Made by a program: the position numbers and the translations under genes. DNA of 64,000 bases, from the NCBI RefSeq assembly GCF_001425605.1, contig NZ_LMRG01000026.1, positions 124,001 through 188,000 of the forward strand. Direction: 5' to 3'. A model generated the notes under the pieces. It ran no database searches, was not told the origin of the DNA, and saw only the letters and a list, made by a program, of their open reading frames with translations. Positions within the stretch are counted from its first letter, which is position 1. Every line of letters starts with the position of its first letter. Shown here one piece after another: positions 1 to 8,934 of the stretch. The stretch is from Rhizobium sp. Leaf453 (lineage in GTDB: Bacteria; Pseudomonadota; Alphaproteobacteria; Rhizobiales; Rhizobiaceae).

Positions 1-666
1 CACCTCATAGGTTTGCGGCGACCGCCGATATGCTTCCTCACAACGCGGCGAACAAAACCACGGCCCCTCCGGGGCGGCCCGCCTATAGGATGAGTACGGC
101 GCATGCATCTTACACACGGGATCGATCCAGGCCGGGTCAGCCGACGGAGCAAGCTCGATCTCGTAGAGAGGGACTTCCCCGGTTACCGATCTAAGTGCCA
201 CCATTCCGAGGTCTCGCACCAGGATACCTCTTGTGACAGCCGCCTCGGCAATGGGTTGAGTGGCAAGCAATTGCCCAGGCGATGCGAGCGCGGCGATTCG
301 TGCTGCGATGTTGACGGTCGATCCAAAGAGATCACCAGCTCTGTAGATGACCGGCCCATGGTTCAGCCCCGCCCGAGTGAGCGGTAGCCGCGATTCTTTA
401 CGGCATGCTTCCAACAACGGTCCGAGTACCTTGATCGCTGTATCGGGCTCAGGAAACGAGAGCATTGCCTCATCGCCGATCCATTTGATGGGGGGCTCAT
501 AGCCGCTGAGGGCGTCGCGGACCATGCTCTCGAATACTTCAAGCACGTCAAGCGCAGCCGCGTCACCATAAACGTCCGCAATAGCGCTGAATCCGGCAAT
601 ATCTATGAACGCAACGGTGGCCGGTGAGTTGGCCGAATTCTCTCGCTGCCCCACATCGCCCTCCAT
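1..666 (-). CDS. class III adenylate/guanylate cyclase with C-terminal YHS domain (3' end outside window)
   Basis: An open frame runs from an ATG at 666 to the window edge (222 codons) on the minus strand. The N-terminal part is a class III nucleotidyl cyclase catalytic domain: FIDIAGF near residue 20 (first metal aspartate), KWIGDEAMLSF (second metal site) and GDLFGSTVNIAARI (transition-state region). After about residue 178 comes a YHS-type segment, DPVCKMH followed about 20 residues later by FCSPRCEEAYR, a fold that commonly binds metals through cysteines. The protein is probably cytosolic, since no signal peptide or membrane segment precedes the catalytic domain. An in-frame stop lies shortly upstream of the ATG, so the start is well supported. 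The metal domain and the adjacent copper genes suggest, by inference only, a metal-tuned cyclase. Confidence 0.8.
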   Translation of the reverse strand, partial: MEGDVGQRENSANSPATVAFIDIAGFSAIADVYGDAAALDVLEVFESMVRDALSGYEPPIKWIGDEAMLSFPEPDTAIKVLGPLLEACRKESRLPLTRAGLNHGPVIYRAGDLFGSTVNIAARIAALASPGQLLATQPIAEAAVTRGILVRDLGMVALRSVTGEVPLYEIELAPSADPAWIDPVCKMHAPYSSYRRAAPEGPWFCSPRCEEAYRRSPQTYEV

Positions 667-833
667 CGCTCGAAGATTTGATCCCTAGCAACACCGCATT
701 CTCGCCCGCATTCGCTTCCTACGCAACTTCTGAAAACCAGTCGCCACAGCCGGAGCCATGCATAACGACGCGCCATGATGGAACCAAATTCGCCATGATA
801 GATCGGCTTACGCAGCTCGATGCCCACCGACCT

Positions 834-1773
834 TCAGTTCTTCATGATCTCGCGTGGAAACGGGAGCATATAATCTCGCTTACCCATGCGCTTTTTCACT
901 TCGGTCGTGCTCTGCTCATCAGCCGCATACACAGAACGACGCCCCTGACCTATCACTCCGTCATTCACCTCTCGCACAATGCGGCCGACAGGTATCCGCC
1001 GAACAGCCTCACCAAATTCGGCATTCATGAAAGCGACGAATACCTTCGTCGGACTGAGCGGCAGTGCGAAATGCCCGTCGGGTCTTCCAAGCCCATTTGT
1101 CATGATGAGCGGATGGTCAGAGGTCAGGATGCGCCTGGAAACGGTCGAAGTATCCAGAACCCACCACATCGCCCCCATGAAGGTCCGAAGAACGTTTTCG
1201 TTCTGGATGAGCTTGGTCGCAACGATAATGGCGGTCCGTTCCAGCATCTTGGGGCTCTCCAGCTTCATATAATCTTCCAGCGTGGCAGGCCAATTTTCCT
1301 TGCGGACCTGGTCATACCGGGCTTGGAAAGCCGGATCGGGCACATCCATGTCTCTAATAACTTTGACCTTGAACGCTCGAATCTCCTCGGGAGTGCGGAT
1401 GATCAGGGACAGAAGAAAACGCGCCCAAGCATGCCTTAACTCCGGATCAGTGGGGATGTTGCTCTGGAGCAGCTGGTCACGAGCATCCGCCGCCTTTTTG
1501 TCGACCGCTCCCATGAATATCTTTTCGATGTTCTGCTTTGTCTCAGGAGTGGCACCAGGAATGATGTAGAGGTTCTCTTCATAACCGGTCTCTCCGGTCC
1601 CTCGCCTCTTTATCTCAAGCCTCGGAAACTGCTCGTGCGGGAATTTGAGCCGCCGGTACTCCGTGAGCTTGTTATCTGTGCCGAGCCAAGGCTTCAGGTA
1701 GAACTGGGGAATGTAGTGATGTTTCAGGAAACGACTCAGCAGCTCGTTAAACGATAGACTTTATCATGGTCAT
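834..1773 (-). pseudogene. DUF4238 protein gene with an apparent 5' frameshift
   Basis: The reading frame encodes a DUF4238 protein with the characteristic N-terminal KHHYIPQFYLKPW and later TSDHPLIMTN. In this frame a stop lies just upstream (1761-1763) and no ATG, GTG or TTG precedes the conserved start of the domain. In another frame an ATG at 1773 begins MTMIKSIV and then stops. Removing one base from the A-triplet at 1749-1751 (TTT on the coding strand) joins the two as MTMIKSIVNELLSRFLKHHY, a natural N-terminus. The gene is therefore probably frameshifted, or the triplet carries a sequencing error. It starts 20 nt after the stop of the Abi_C gene and is likely co-transcribed with it. 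The biochemical function of DUF4238 is not known to me; the neighbour suggests a defence context. Confidence 0.65.
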
Positions 1774-1793
1774 CAAGAGCAGACAGCGCAGCA

Positions 1794-2585
1794 TCATCCT
1801 CTTTTGGCGGCCAATGTTTCCACCAGAAATGTCGCGACTGCCCCTGCCGTGTTGACAGCGAGGCTGGCGTGCCGAGGCGAAGGTCTGACCGGCAAGGGAC
1901 CTCCCCGCCCGTGCGCATCGCTCAAACGATTTCGGAGGGTCCCGATACCGTTCACCAGGTTCATGGCTCCTCCTAAAATCTGTCTTACCGGTTCCTCCGT
2001 GTGCTGATCAGGCGCAAGATTCAGCTCCTTCGCCGCCATTCGGTACAACTGTGGCAGGTCCTCCTTATCCGTGTAAGGGACGTGCAACTCGTCAAGGACC
2101 CGCTTGCAGACGGTCTCCAGTAGTGTGCGCGCTACCGTGATCGCACCCTCCGGATCAGAAGTGCGTCTTGCCAGGGCTTTATTCCAGACCGAATGCACGC
2201 CTTCTGTGTCGAAGCTTTCCAGCGTGTCCGAGGCAATTTTATCGCCCGGGGCGCGGTTCTTGCCCTCCAAATGATTAATGAGCGGAGTGAACGCTTGGCT
2301 GATGATCTCGCGGCGTTCTGCATACTTTCCTGCCGTTCTCTGAATAAATGGCCAAAACGCATCTAGCGTGCGAGACGTTCGAACGAATGGGGGTAGGAGT
2401 GCCTTCAGCTGGTCGGATTGCATGAATTCCTGCCGCAGATACTCGTACAGGCGGGAATTTGCGGTTGTGTCGCCAGTCGCCCTCGCCGTCATTAACTGTT
2501 CCATCATCGTTGCTCGTTCGGCCAGCGATGTTGGCAACTCGTCTTCGTAGATCACGTCAACTCCATCTTTCCGCATTTTTTGCAA
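1794..2585 (-). CDS. abortive-infection family protein (Abi_C C-terminal domain)
   Basis: A 263-residue soluble protein. The C-terminal third has the pattern of the Abi_C domain (PF14355): AITVARTLLETVCKRVL, then RNRLSDAHG and a closing RHASLAVNTAGAVATFLVET helix. The N-terminal half is helical and not recognised. Abi_C proteins were linked to phage exclusion in lactococci, but the mode of action in this family is not established. No signal peptide is seen. The next gene on the same strand (DUF4238) follows after about 20 nt, so the two probably form a small operon. The ATG at 2585 lies close to the CueR promoter that fires in the opposite direction at about 2593-2627. Confidence 0.75.
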   Translation of the reverse strand: MQKMRKDGVDVIYEDELPTSLAERATMMEQLMTARATGDTTANSRLYEYLRQEFMQSDQLKALLPPFVRTSRTLDAFWPFIQRTAGKYAERREIISQAFTPLINHLEGKNRAPGDKIASDTLESFDTEGVHSVWNKALARRTSDPEGAITVARTLLETVCKRVLDELHVPYTDKEDLPQLYRMAAKELNLAPDQHTEEPVRQILGGAMNLVNGIGTLRNRLSDAHGRGGPLPVRPSPRHASLAVNTAGAVATFLVETLAAKRG

Positions 2586-2592
2586 ACCGCTC

Positions 2593-2627
2593 TTGACCTT
2601 ACCATCTTTGGAAGCTTTACCTATCTA
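2593..2627 (+). promoter_or_regulatory. CueR/HmrR-type copper-responsive promoter of copA
   Basis: TTGACC at 2593-2598 is a -35 element. A 19-nt spacer contains the imperfect dyad ACCTTACC...GGAAGCT, and a weak -10 (TACCTA) follows at 2618. The long spacer and the CCTT/GGAAG half-sites match MerR-family copper promoters such as E. coli copA. It lies 28 nt upstream of the copA start, and the cognate regulator is encoded just downstream. Confidence 0.8.
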
Positions 2628-2654
2628 TGCAGTTAAGGAAAAGGACACCATCCA

Positions 2655-5138
2655 ATGACTGCAATATCGAAGATCACACCAGCGTCTCCAGTGCCCATCG
2701 CGACCGATTTTGGCATCGAGGGAATGACATGCGCTTCCTGTGTCGTGCGCGTGGAAAAAGCTATTGCGGCCGTGCCGGGCGTGGCTTCCGCCAATGTTAA
2801 TTTGGCTACGGAACGAGCAACCGTTCAATTCGATGGAGCGCCAGACACCAGTGGGGTTCTCCGCGCAATCGAAAATGCTGGATATGAGCCCAAGATAGTC
2901 ACCCAGGAATTCAGTGTCGAAGGCATGACCTGCGCCTCGTGCGTCTCTCGTGTTGAAAAGGCGCTGAAGGCTGTGCCCGGGGTCACCGACGCTTCTGTGA
3001 ACCTCGCTACGGAAAAGGCGACCGTTCGCATCATCTCGGGAGCGACTGAGATCACCGCGCTTGAGGCAGCCGTCCGGGGTGCCGGTTATGACGTTCGCAA
3101 GGTGGTCGCCGCTGACGTCAGCGATGAAGGTGCGGATCATCGTAGCGTCGAGATACGAACGCTCAAGAACCTGCTGTTTTTCTCGGCGTTGCTGACACTT
3201 CCGCTCTTCCTGTTGGAAATGGGCTCCCACTTCATTCCCGGCGTCCACGAACTGATCATGGACACCATCGGGATGCGCAACAATCTGTATCTCCAGTTCG
3301 TGCTGGCGACCGTGGTTCTGTTTGGCCCGGGCCTGAGGTTCTTCCAGAAGGGCGTGCCAAACCTGTTACGCTGGACGCCTGATATGAATTCGCTTGTCGT
3401 CCTTGGTACTTCTGCGGCCTGGGGTTATTCGGTCGTTGCAACCTTTTTGCCTGGCGTTCTGCCTCTAGGGACCGCGAATGTCTATTACGAGGCTGCGGCC
3501 GTTATCGTCACGCTAATCTTGCTCGGCCGTTACCTGGAAGCCCGCGCCAAGGGTCGGACCAGCCAGGCGATCAAGCGGCTTGTCGGCCTGCAGCCTAAGA
3601 CCGCCTTCGTCTCGCATGGCGGCGAATTCGTCGAAATTCAGATAAGCGACGTTGTCGTCGGCGACGTCATCCGGATCAGACCGGGTGAAAAAATCCCGGT
3701 CGACGGCACTGTCGTGGACGGCAGTTCGTACGTCGACGAATCCATGATTACGGGAGAGCCTGTACCCGTTCAGAAGTCTGCGAACAGCGAAGTTGTCGGC
3801 GGCACCATCAACAAGACGGGGTCGTTTACCTTCAAAGCAACCAAGGTCGGCAGCGACACGCTGCTCGCGCAGATCATCAAGATGGTCGAGGCCGCGCAGG
3901 GTTCGAAACTGCCGATCCAGGCACTGGTCGACAAGGTTACCGGTTGGTTTGTTCCGGCCGTGATCCTCGCGGCCATCGTGACCTTCGCTGCCTGGTACGT
4001 CTTCGGCCCCTCTCCTGCGCTGACATTCGCGCTGGTGAACGCGGTCGCTGTTCTCATTATTGCATGCCCCTGCGCCATGGGTCTGGCAACACCGACCTCG
4101 ATCATGGTCGGCACGGGCCGCGCGGCTGAACTCGGCATACTGTTCCGGAAGGGTGAAGCACTGCAAAGCCTGCGTGAGGCAGATGTCGTTGCGCTCGACA
4201 AGACCGGAACCCTGACCAAGGGACGCCCCGAACTGACGGACCTGATCGTCGCTAACGGTTTCGATGCCGACCTGGTACTGGCTCAGATTGCAAGCCTGGA
4301 GTCCTTGTCCGAGCATCCGATTGCCGAAGCTATCGTATCGGCCGCGAAGGCGAAGGGCGTTGGTTTGGCCACCGTGACGAATTTCGAGGCGACACCTGGA
4401 TTTGGTGTGAGCGGCACAGTGGACGGATCGGACATCCTTGTTGGTGCCGACCGCGCCCTGCATCTGCACAAGATCGACGTTTCGAGGTTCGCCCGCGAAG
4501 CCGAACGGCTCGGCGACAGTGGCAAGTCTCCGCTCTATGCAGCAATCGATGGACGTCTGGCGGCCATCATCGCTGTTTCCGATCCAATCAAGGAAACCAC
4601 TCCTCAGGCGATCAAGGCCCTGCATAACCTTGGCCTAAAGGTGGCGATGATCACCGGAGATAACCGTCGTACGGCCGAGGCAATAGCCAGGCAGCTTGGC
4701 ATCGACGAAGTAATCGCCGAGGTTTTGCCGGAAGGAAAGGTCGAAGCGGTCAAGAGACTTCGCCACAATAACCGAAAGGTGGCCTTCATCGGTGATGGCA
4801 TCAACGATGCCCCAGCTCTGACCGAAGCCGATGTCGGCCTGGCGGTAGGCACAGGAACCGATATCGCGATTGAAAGTGCCGACGTGGTGCTGATGTCTGG
4901 AGACCTGAACGGTGTGCCGAAGGCCATCGCCCTCAGCAAGGCCACGATCCTGAACATCAAGCAGAACTTGTTTTGGGCATTCGCCTACAACGTCCTGCTG
5001 ATTCCGGTCGCAGCGGGCGTATTGTACCCCGTGAACGGCACCCTTATGTCGCCGATATTCGCAGCGGCTGCGATGGCAATGTCGAGTGTGTTTGTACTCG
5101 GCAATGCGCTCCGGCTTCGTCGGGCAAATCCGGCTTGA
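2655..5138 (+). CDS. copA: copper-translocating P1B-type ATPase CopA
   Basis: This 827-residue inner-membrane pump exports Cu(I) from the cytoplasm using ATP. Two heavy-metal-associated domains carry GMTCASC at residues 23-29 and 90-96. The transmembrane CPC motif ([10 protein letters not shown]) is at 471-473, the phosphorylation loop DKTGTLTKG starts at D515, and SEHPIAEA (P1B HP motif), MITGDN and GDGINDAP follow. Length and order are those of full-size CopA/ActP of rhizobia. A CueR-type promoter lies immediately upstream and the cueR-like regulator 55 nt downstream, so the two genes form a self-regulated copper-efflux unit. A GC hairpin separates them. No truncation or missing motif is seen. 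Confidence 0.97.
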   Translation: MTAISKITPASPVPIATDFGIEGMTCASCVVRVEKAIAAVPGVASANVNLATERATVQFDGAPDTSGVLRAIENAGYEPKIVTQEFSVEGMTCASCVSRVEKALKAVPGVTDASVNLATEKATVRIISGATEITALEAAVRGAGYDVRKVVAADVSDEGADHRSVEIRTLKNLLFFSALLTLPLFLLEMGSHFIPGVHELIMDTIGMRNNLYLQFVLATVVLFGPGLRFFQKGVPNLLRWTPDMNSLVVLGTSAAWGYSVVATFLPGVLPLGTANVYYEAAAVIVTLILLGRYLEARAKGRTSQAIKRLVGLQPKTAFVSHGGEFVEIQISDVVVGDVIRIRPGEKIPVDGTVVDGSSYVDESMITGEPVPVQKSANSEVVGGTINKTGSFTFKATKVGSDTLLAQIIKMVEAAQGSKLPIQALVDKVTGWFVPAVILAAIVTFAAWYVFGPSPALTFALVNAVAVLIIACPCAMGLATPTSIMVGTGRAAELGILFRKGEALQSLREADVVALDKTGTLTKGRPELTDLIVANGFDADLVLAQIASLESLSEHPIAEAIVSAAKAKGVGLATVTNFEATPGFGVSGTVDGSDILVGADRALHLHKIDVSRFAREAERLGDSGKSPLYAAIDGRLAAIIAVSDPIKETTPQAIKALHNLGLKVAMITGDNRRTAEAIARQLGIDEVIAEVLPEGKVEAVKRLRHNNRKVAFIGDGINDAPALTEADVGLAVGTGTDIAIESADVVLMSGDLNGVPKAIALSKATILNIKQNLFWAFAYNVLLIPVAAGVLYPVNGTLMSPIFAAAAMAMSSVFVLGNALRLRRANPA

Positions 5139-5143
5139 AATCC

Positions 5144-5169
5144 GGGCGTCCGGTTCTGGCCGGACGCCC
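5144..5169 (+). terminator. GC-rich hairpin between copA and cueR
   Basis: GGGCGTCCGG, a 6-nt loop and CCGGACGCCC form a perfect 10-bp stem six bases after the copA stop. No T-run follows, so it may be a partial attenuator or mRNA-stabilising hairpin that lowers cueR expression relative to copA, rather than a full terminator. Confidence 0.5.
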
Positions 5170-5193
5170 GTCCACTCGTAAAAGGATACCAAA

Positions 5194-5637
5194 ATGAATA
5201 TCGGGCAAGCCTCAAAAGCGACCGGCGTTTCGACAAAAATGATCCGCTACTATGAGCAGATCAAGCTGATAAGCCCCGCGCACCGGACTGCGTCCAGCTA
5301 TCGGACTTACGGGGACAATGACGTTCATACTCTTCAGTTTGTACGCAGGGCACGTGATCTCGGTTTCTCAGTGGAACAGATCAAGGAACTGCTTGCGCTG
5401 TGGCGAGATCGGTCCAGGGCTAGCTCCGACGTTAAGGCCGTCGCTCTGGAACACGTTGTCGAGCTGGAGCGCAAGATAGCAGCTATCCAGGAAATGACGA
5501 CAACGCTCAAGCACCTCGCGAGCAACTGCCACGGCGACAACCGACCAGAGTGTCCAATAATTGAGGAAATGGCGACCGGGTTCGGAGGGGAGAAAATGGG
5601 CGTCAAGGCACGGTTCGGTGTCGCCTCACTGAAATGA
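5194..5637 (+). CDS. cueR: MerR-family copper regulator (CueR/HmrR)
   Basis: A 147-residue cytoplasmic regulator. Residues 1-70 form a MerR winged helix (MNIGQASKATGVSTKMIRYYE). A dimerisation helix follows, and the C-terminal metal loop reads CHGDNRPECPII, the two-cysteine signature of Cu(I)-sensing CueR/HmrR rather than of mercury sensors. It probably activates copA through the 19-nt-spacer promoter at 2593 and possibly a second site at 15153. The start has a good upstream AAGGA. The 3' end overlaps the convergent exported-protein gene by 35 nt. Confidence 0.93.
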   Translation: MNIGQASKATGVSTKMIRYYEQIKLISPAHRTASSYRTYGDNDVHTLQFVRRARDLGFSVEQIKELLALWRDRSRASSDVKAVALEHVVELERKIAAIQEMTTTLKHLASNCHGDNRPECPIIEEMATGFGGEKMGVKARFGVASLK

Positions 5638-6046
5638 CTTTTTTATCGTTCTGACGCATAGAAGCCCGCCGCTGAAGCGGTAGTTTCAGCCTAACATTAT
5701 CTGGCGGCGCGAAAAAGCAGTTCACGTTGTCTTCGGTCGGATGAAGGCAGAGGTGATAGTTGCCGTCTCCGGACGGGATCTCGTCTCCATAAGGAATAAA
5801 AAAATTGTGGCTTCTGGTGGCGAGATGATGGTCGCCAGGCTGAAGGATAACCGAAAACCCTCGGGGGCCCTTCCTGACATCCCAGCTGGGGATCGCATCG
5901 CAATCCCCTCCCACGTCGTTGCCCTTGCAGCAGGCCGGAGGATAGGTCCAGCCACTGCTGGGCTGGTGGGCGTGGCTCGGCGCGACCAGGCCCATCGACA
6001 TGACAGCCAAGCTGATCACGGACGCTGTTGATGGTATGACAGTCAT
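5603..6046 (-). CDS. conserved exported protein, cysteine-containing, unknown function
   Basis: From the ATG at 6046 the product starts with a hydrophobic signal segment ending APSHA and then a mature domain of about 120 residues. That domain has four or more conserved-looking cysteines (YPPACCKGND, GGDCDAIPSWD, YHLCLHP, NCFFAPP). Similar short exported proteins occur in rhizobia, but I know of no assigned function. An in-frame ATG 32 codons further upstream exists, but it would place a long polar stretch before the signal peptide, so the internal start is preferred. The gene is convergent with cueR and overlaps its end. A structural disulphide role or periplasmic metal binding are possibilities that the sequence alone cannot separate. 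Confidence 0.65.
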   Translation of the reverse strand: MTVIPSTASVISLAVMSMGLVAPSHAHQPSSGWTYPPACCKGNDVGGDCDAIPSWDVRKGPRGFSVILQPGDHHLATRSHNFFIPYGDEIPSGDGNYHLCLHPTEDNVNCFFAPPDNVRLKLPLQRRASMRQNDKKVISVRRHRTVP

Positions 6047-6203
6047 CAAATGCCGCCAATCTGAGGAATCCGCGTCTTGACCCAGCAATTGTACGCCGAA
6101 TGCTCGCCGTTGGGAGATTAATTTTAGCGATAGCTCATACACAGCTGGCGGCGATACCGACGTACACTGTTGGCAACTGCCGAATTCTGCGAGGCTAACG
6201 AAG

Positions 6204-6392
6204 ATGGCTGATCCGGACGCCTACCCTGGAATGCCTCGATGGGTGAAAATCTCTGGGATAATGCTCGGCGTTGTGATCGTGCTGGCCGTGATTCTGATGG
6301 CCACCGGTATTGGCGGTCCTCACGGTCCTGGCCGCCACCTTTCGCCTGCTGACACGGACAGCCAGACAACGCCACAAGGTGATCGCCCGTGA
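6204..6392 (+). CDS. small single-pass membrane protein
   Basis: A 62-residue protein with one clear transmembrane helix (about residues 14-36, ISGIMLGVVIVLAVILMATG) and a short polar tail with histidines and glycines (GGPHGPGRHL). Its stop overlaps the start region of the next membrane gene, which implies translational coupling. No family is recognised; proteins of this shape often accompany copper or cytochrome membrane genes. Confidence 0.6.
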   Translation: MADPDAYPGMPRWVKISGIMLGVVIVLAVILMATGIGGPHGPGRHLSPADTDSQTTPQGDRP

Positions 6393-6898
6393 CAATGAGA
6401 CCCGGCCTGCGCAAGATCATCCTGATCGCGCACATCGTTTCCTCGGTTGGCTCGCTCGGTGCGGTGGCGGGCTTCCTCGCCCTCGCGGTCGCAGGGCTCT
6501 CCAGTCAGGATGCTCAGGTGACGCGGAGCGCCTATGTCGCAATGGAGGTGATCGCCCGTTTTGTCATTGTCCCTTCGGTTTCCGCCTCGTTGCTAATCGG
6601 CGTCGCTCAGTCTCTTGGCACCACATGGGGCTTGTTCCGGCACTATTGGGTCCTGGCGAAACTCCTGCTAACCACCTTGGTTTTAATTGTCCTGCTGCTC
6701 CAGATGGAGGGAATTTCCTACGTCGCAGCGGTAGCGGTCGAGACCACGTTGTCTAGTGCCGGTCTCCTCGGTCTCAGGCGCTCGCTCGTGATCCATGCCG
6801 CTGGTGGCCTGGTCGTATTGCTCGTGACGACGATGCTGTCGGTCTACAAGCCGCGTGGAATGACCCGATACGGATGGCGCAAACATCACAACCAGTAG
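6389..6898 (+). CDS. four-helix integral membrane protein (DUF2269-like), unknown function
   Basis: About 169 residues with four hydrophobic segments (about 8-35, 50-72, 83-105 and 130-153). The start is GTG at 6389, or ATG two codons later, overlapping the preceding small gene by a few bases. The pattern of short loops with conserved polar residues (TTWGLFRHYWVLAKLLLTT) resembles small DUF2269-type membrane proteins. It is probably co-expressed with the upstream single-pass protein. No catalytic motif is visible. Its place inside the copper island hints at metal or redox stress, but this is inference from position only. Confidence 0.65.
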   Translation: MTMRPGLRKIILIAHIVSSVGSLGAVAGFLALAVAGLSSQDAQVTRSAYVAMEVIARFVIVPSVSASLLIGVAQSLGTTWGLFRHYWVLAKLLLTTLVLIVLLLQMEGISYVAAVAVETTLSSAGLLGLRRSLVIHAAGGLVVLLVTTMLSVYKPRGMTRYGWRKHHNQ

Positions 6899-6995
6899 GG
6901 TAACCCGGTATAGCCACGCCGGAGGATTACCGCGATCAAATGACTTCTGGTAGTCGCTATGGACTTTAATAAATTTTCGGGCCGAACAAATCTGA

Positions 6996-7478
6996 CTAAG
7001 CGACCGAGCGTCTCAACAAGCTCATAAGCAATCCCTTCAATTCCGGCTCCGAAACCCGCACTGCAGCCGCAACCGGCGATAGCCACTCTACGCGACGCTC
7101 CTTCGATTCCGGAAACTCAATGAAAGCTTTTTTGACCTCAACGAGATGTACTTCGACTAAGGATGGTACCTTGGTCCCGTCATCGAGCGTCTTGAGATAA
7201 GTAAAATAGCCGAGGGGCCTCTTTCTTGCCTTGCCCTTTACGCCAGCCTCTTCCCAAGCCTCTCGTTCTGCGGCCTCGTGCGACTTCAGCCCTTTGATCG
7301 GCCAGCCTTTTGGAATGGTCCAGCGACCGGTCTCGCGGGTCGTGACAAGCAGGACTTCGGTGCTTCCTTGAAGACCTGTGCGAAAGCAGATTGCTCCGAC
7401 CTGCTCAACCATCCCGCCACCCATTATTACGCCCGCGTAGGCGGCTAGACGCGCAAGATGGGTCACCTTTTTTGTCAT
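6996..7478 (-). CDS. Nudix hydrolase
   Basis: A 160-residue Nudix-fold protein starting at MTKKVTHLARL. The core reads GRWTIPKGWPIKGLKS followed by REAWEEAGV, which is the REUXEEXGU half of the Nudix box that coordinates Mg2+. The glutamate expected eight residues before that arginine is not conserved, a deviation common in the alphaproteobacterial GWP-type family. The substrate cannot be read from the sequence; diphosphoinositol- or dinucleoside-polyphosphate-like substrates are typical for the GWP subgroup. An ATG 18 codons further upstream exists, but its extension is arginine-rich and unlike the family. The gene stands alone on its strand. Confidence 0.85.
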   Translation of the reverse strand: MTKKVTHLARLAAYAGVIMGGGMVEQVGAICFRTGLQGSTEVLLVTTRETGRWTIPKGWPIKGLKSHEAAEREAWEEAGVKGKARKRPLGYFTYLKTLDDGTKVPSLVEVHLVEVKKAFIEFPESKERRVEWLSPVAAAVRVSEPELKGLLMSLLRRSVA

Positions 7479-7667
7479 CGGCCTTCGTTCCAATCTCGAA
7501 CAGAAGATGGGGTGCCAGGTGATTCTCGGCAATCCCAGCTCATTAAATCAACACGACATTGGTCGGTGGCGGTCAGAGGCGCTTCTTGCCAAGAGGCGAA
7601 ACCGCTGTCGACATAGCATAGCCCGTCATTCCTTGGTCGGCGCTAGGCGGCCGCATCCTAGTTCCCG

Positions 7668-8240
7668 CTACTTGACCTCCATCCGGAACTTCGCGTGGCA
7701 CGACGTGCAAGTTTGAAGCATCATGTGGAAAGCATGTTCTGCGGGCATTGCCACTGCATCTCTCGCTGCATCGACCTTTCTTGCGAGCGGTCCGCCTCCC
7801 ATGGCATCTCCCGTTTGCATCCGCGTTCCGGGGCCGAGCGTGTCAGGATTTCGGTCCGCTGCGACGGACAAGGCGGAGGCGTAGATGCCAAGGTCTTTTG
7901 CCAGCTTGTCGAACTGTTGACGGTCGGTTTCAATGCTTGGGCTGGCTTTTGAGCCAGCCGTGGTGACGGAACCGTCGAACAGCGCCGAAAGGGTAGCCCC
8001 AGAGTGAGACCGAATGGTCTCGGCGGCCGCTTTGAACGCTTTTGCGTCGTAGGGCGACGTGTCCTTGAACATGGCGTTGATGGACTTGGCGGCGTTTGCC
8101 ATCGCCTTCATGCCGTCCTGTCTTTGGACAACGTTGCCGGGCGCGGCGGTTTGGGCGGTTGCCACAGAGATCGCCGTGGCGAAAACGGCTATCGGAAGCA
8201 CAAGAACGGCTAGTTTCGTCACGCTCGCATTCATCCCCAT
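7668..8240 (-). CDS. cytochrome c' (periplasmic, C-terminal CxxCH)
   Basis: From the ATG at 8240, preceded by GGAG at six bases, the product has a signal peptide (AVLVLPIAVFATAISVATAQ), then a four-helix cytochrome c' domain that ends with the haem-binding motif CTSCHAKFR. This is the standard position for class II c-type cytochromes, which bind NO and sometimes protect against nitrosative stress. An upstream in-frame extension exists but would precede the signal peptide and is rejected. A perfect FNR/FixK box lies 95-108 nt upstream, so oxygen-limited induction is likely. Its presence inside a copper island is unusual but fits defence against NO or redox stress. Confidence 0.9.
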   Translation of the reverse strand: MGMNASVTKLAVLVLPIAVFATAISVATAQTAAPGNVVQRQDGMKAMANAAKSINAMFKDTSPYDAKAFKAAAETIRSHSGATLSALFDGSVTTAGSKASPSIETDRQQFDKLAKDLGIYASALSVAADRNPDTLGPGTRMQTGDAMGGGPLARKVDAARDAVAMPAEHAFHMMLQTCTSCHAKFRMEVK

Positions 8241-8334
8241 GCTACACTCCATTTTCCCGGGGGCTGTTCCTCCCACTTTTGACCATCCCGGCAGATGGAG
8301 GTCCAACCTTCGGGTTCTGGACACGTACTCGCGC

Positions 8335-8348
8335 TTGATCAAGATCAA
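8335..8348. promoter_or_regulatory. FNR/FixK (anaerobox) site
   Basis: TTGATCAAGATCAA matches the FNR/FixK consensus TTGAT-N4-ATCAA exactly. It sits between the divergent cytochrome c' gene and the CC-motif exported protein gene (start 8410), so it could serve either. The cytochrome is the more typical target. Confidence 0.75.
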
Positions 8349-8409
8349 CGCAACTCTTGCAACGGCACGGCACTGTGCTTGAATACGATAATAGGGTCCC
8401 AGCCAAAAC

Positions 8410-8772
8410 ATGATCGCCGTAAGCCGAACCATTCGAAGATACGCGAGAGAATTGCTGACCGTTTTGGTCGCAATTATGTTCCTCGTCGCTCCGATGGCCG
8501 AGGCTGCTCCCGAAATATGCGACAACGACTTACCTCAAGCTGTACATATCGAAACTTCCATGGGTGACGTAGCTGGACAAGGTGATCTCCATCCTGTCGA
8601 GCAAAAGGCCTGCTGCAAAAGCGTATGCAGCCTATGCAACGTCATTCTTCCACCTTCGAACCCTGTAGCTTTTCACGTCGGTTCTGGCGCTCAGCGATAT
8701 TTTGATCCTCAGCAGTCCATCACAGGCCTCAGCTCCTCACCTGCTCTCGGCCCTCCCCGATCTATTGTTTGA
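8410..8772 (+). CDS. small exported CC-motif protein (copper-island type 1)
   Basis: A 120-residue protein with an N-terminal signal/anchor (LLTVLVAIMFLVAPMAEAA), a polar middle, the cluster KACCKSVCSLC near residue 70 and a proline-ending tail (GPPRSIV). The cysteine cluster is suited to Cu(I) binding. Two further proteins in this window (13228-13551 and 15300-15680) share the layout signal peptide, CCxxxC-like cluster and Pro-Pro tail. No named family is recognised with certainty. It is divergent from cytochrome c' and lies upstream of the second copper ATPase, with which it may be co-transcribed. Confidence 0.65.
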   Translation: MIAVSRTIRRYARELLTVLVAIMFLVAPMAEAAPEICDNDLPQAVHIETSMGDVAGQGDLHPVEQKACCKSVCSLCNVILPPSNPVAFHVGSGAQRYFDPQQSITGLSSSPALGPPRSIV

Positions 8773-8934
8773 ACACCTCCGCTCAACGGCGGGATGATCG
8801 TCGGTTGCCTGCGATACCCGCACGGCGACCATGTGGTGACAATTGCCGAGACCGCCGTACCACGTCTCCTTGCAAAGTCTTGGATCAGCCAGGGGACGTT
8901 CCGAACGAGGCGAACCAATAGGGAACTAAATCCA

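Noticed and set aside
624-1439. Long plus-strand reading frame of 271 codons
   Set aside because: It is antisense to the DUF4238 gene and cyclase start, has no recognisable domain, and its codon pattern follows that of the minus-strand genes.
8794-8934. Upstream in-frame start for the second copper ATPase
   Set aside because: The added 47 residues lack similarity to the family, while the ATG at 8935 opens the His-rich leader seen in relatives.
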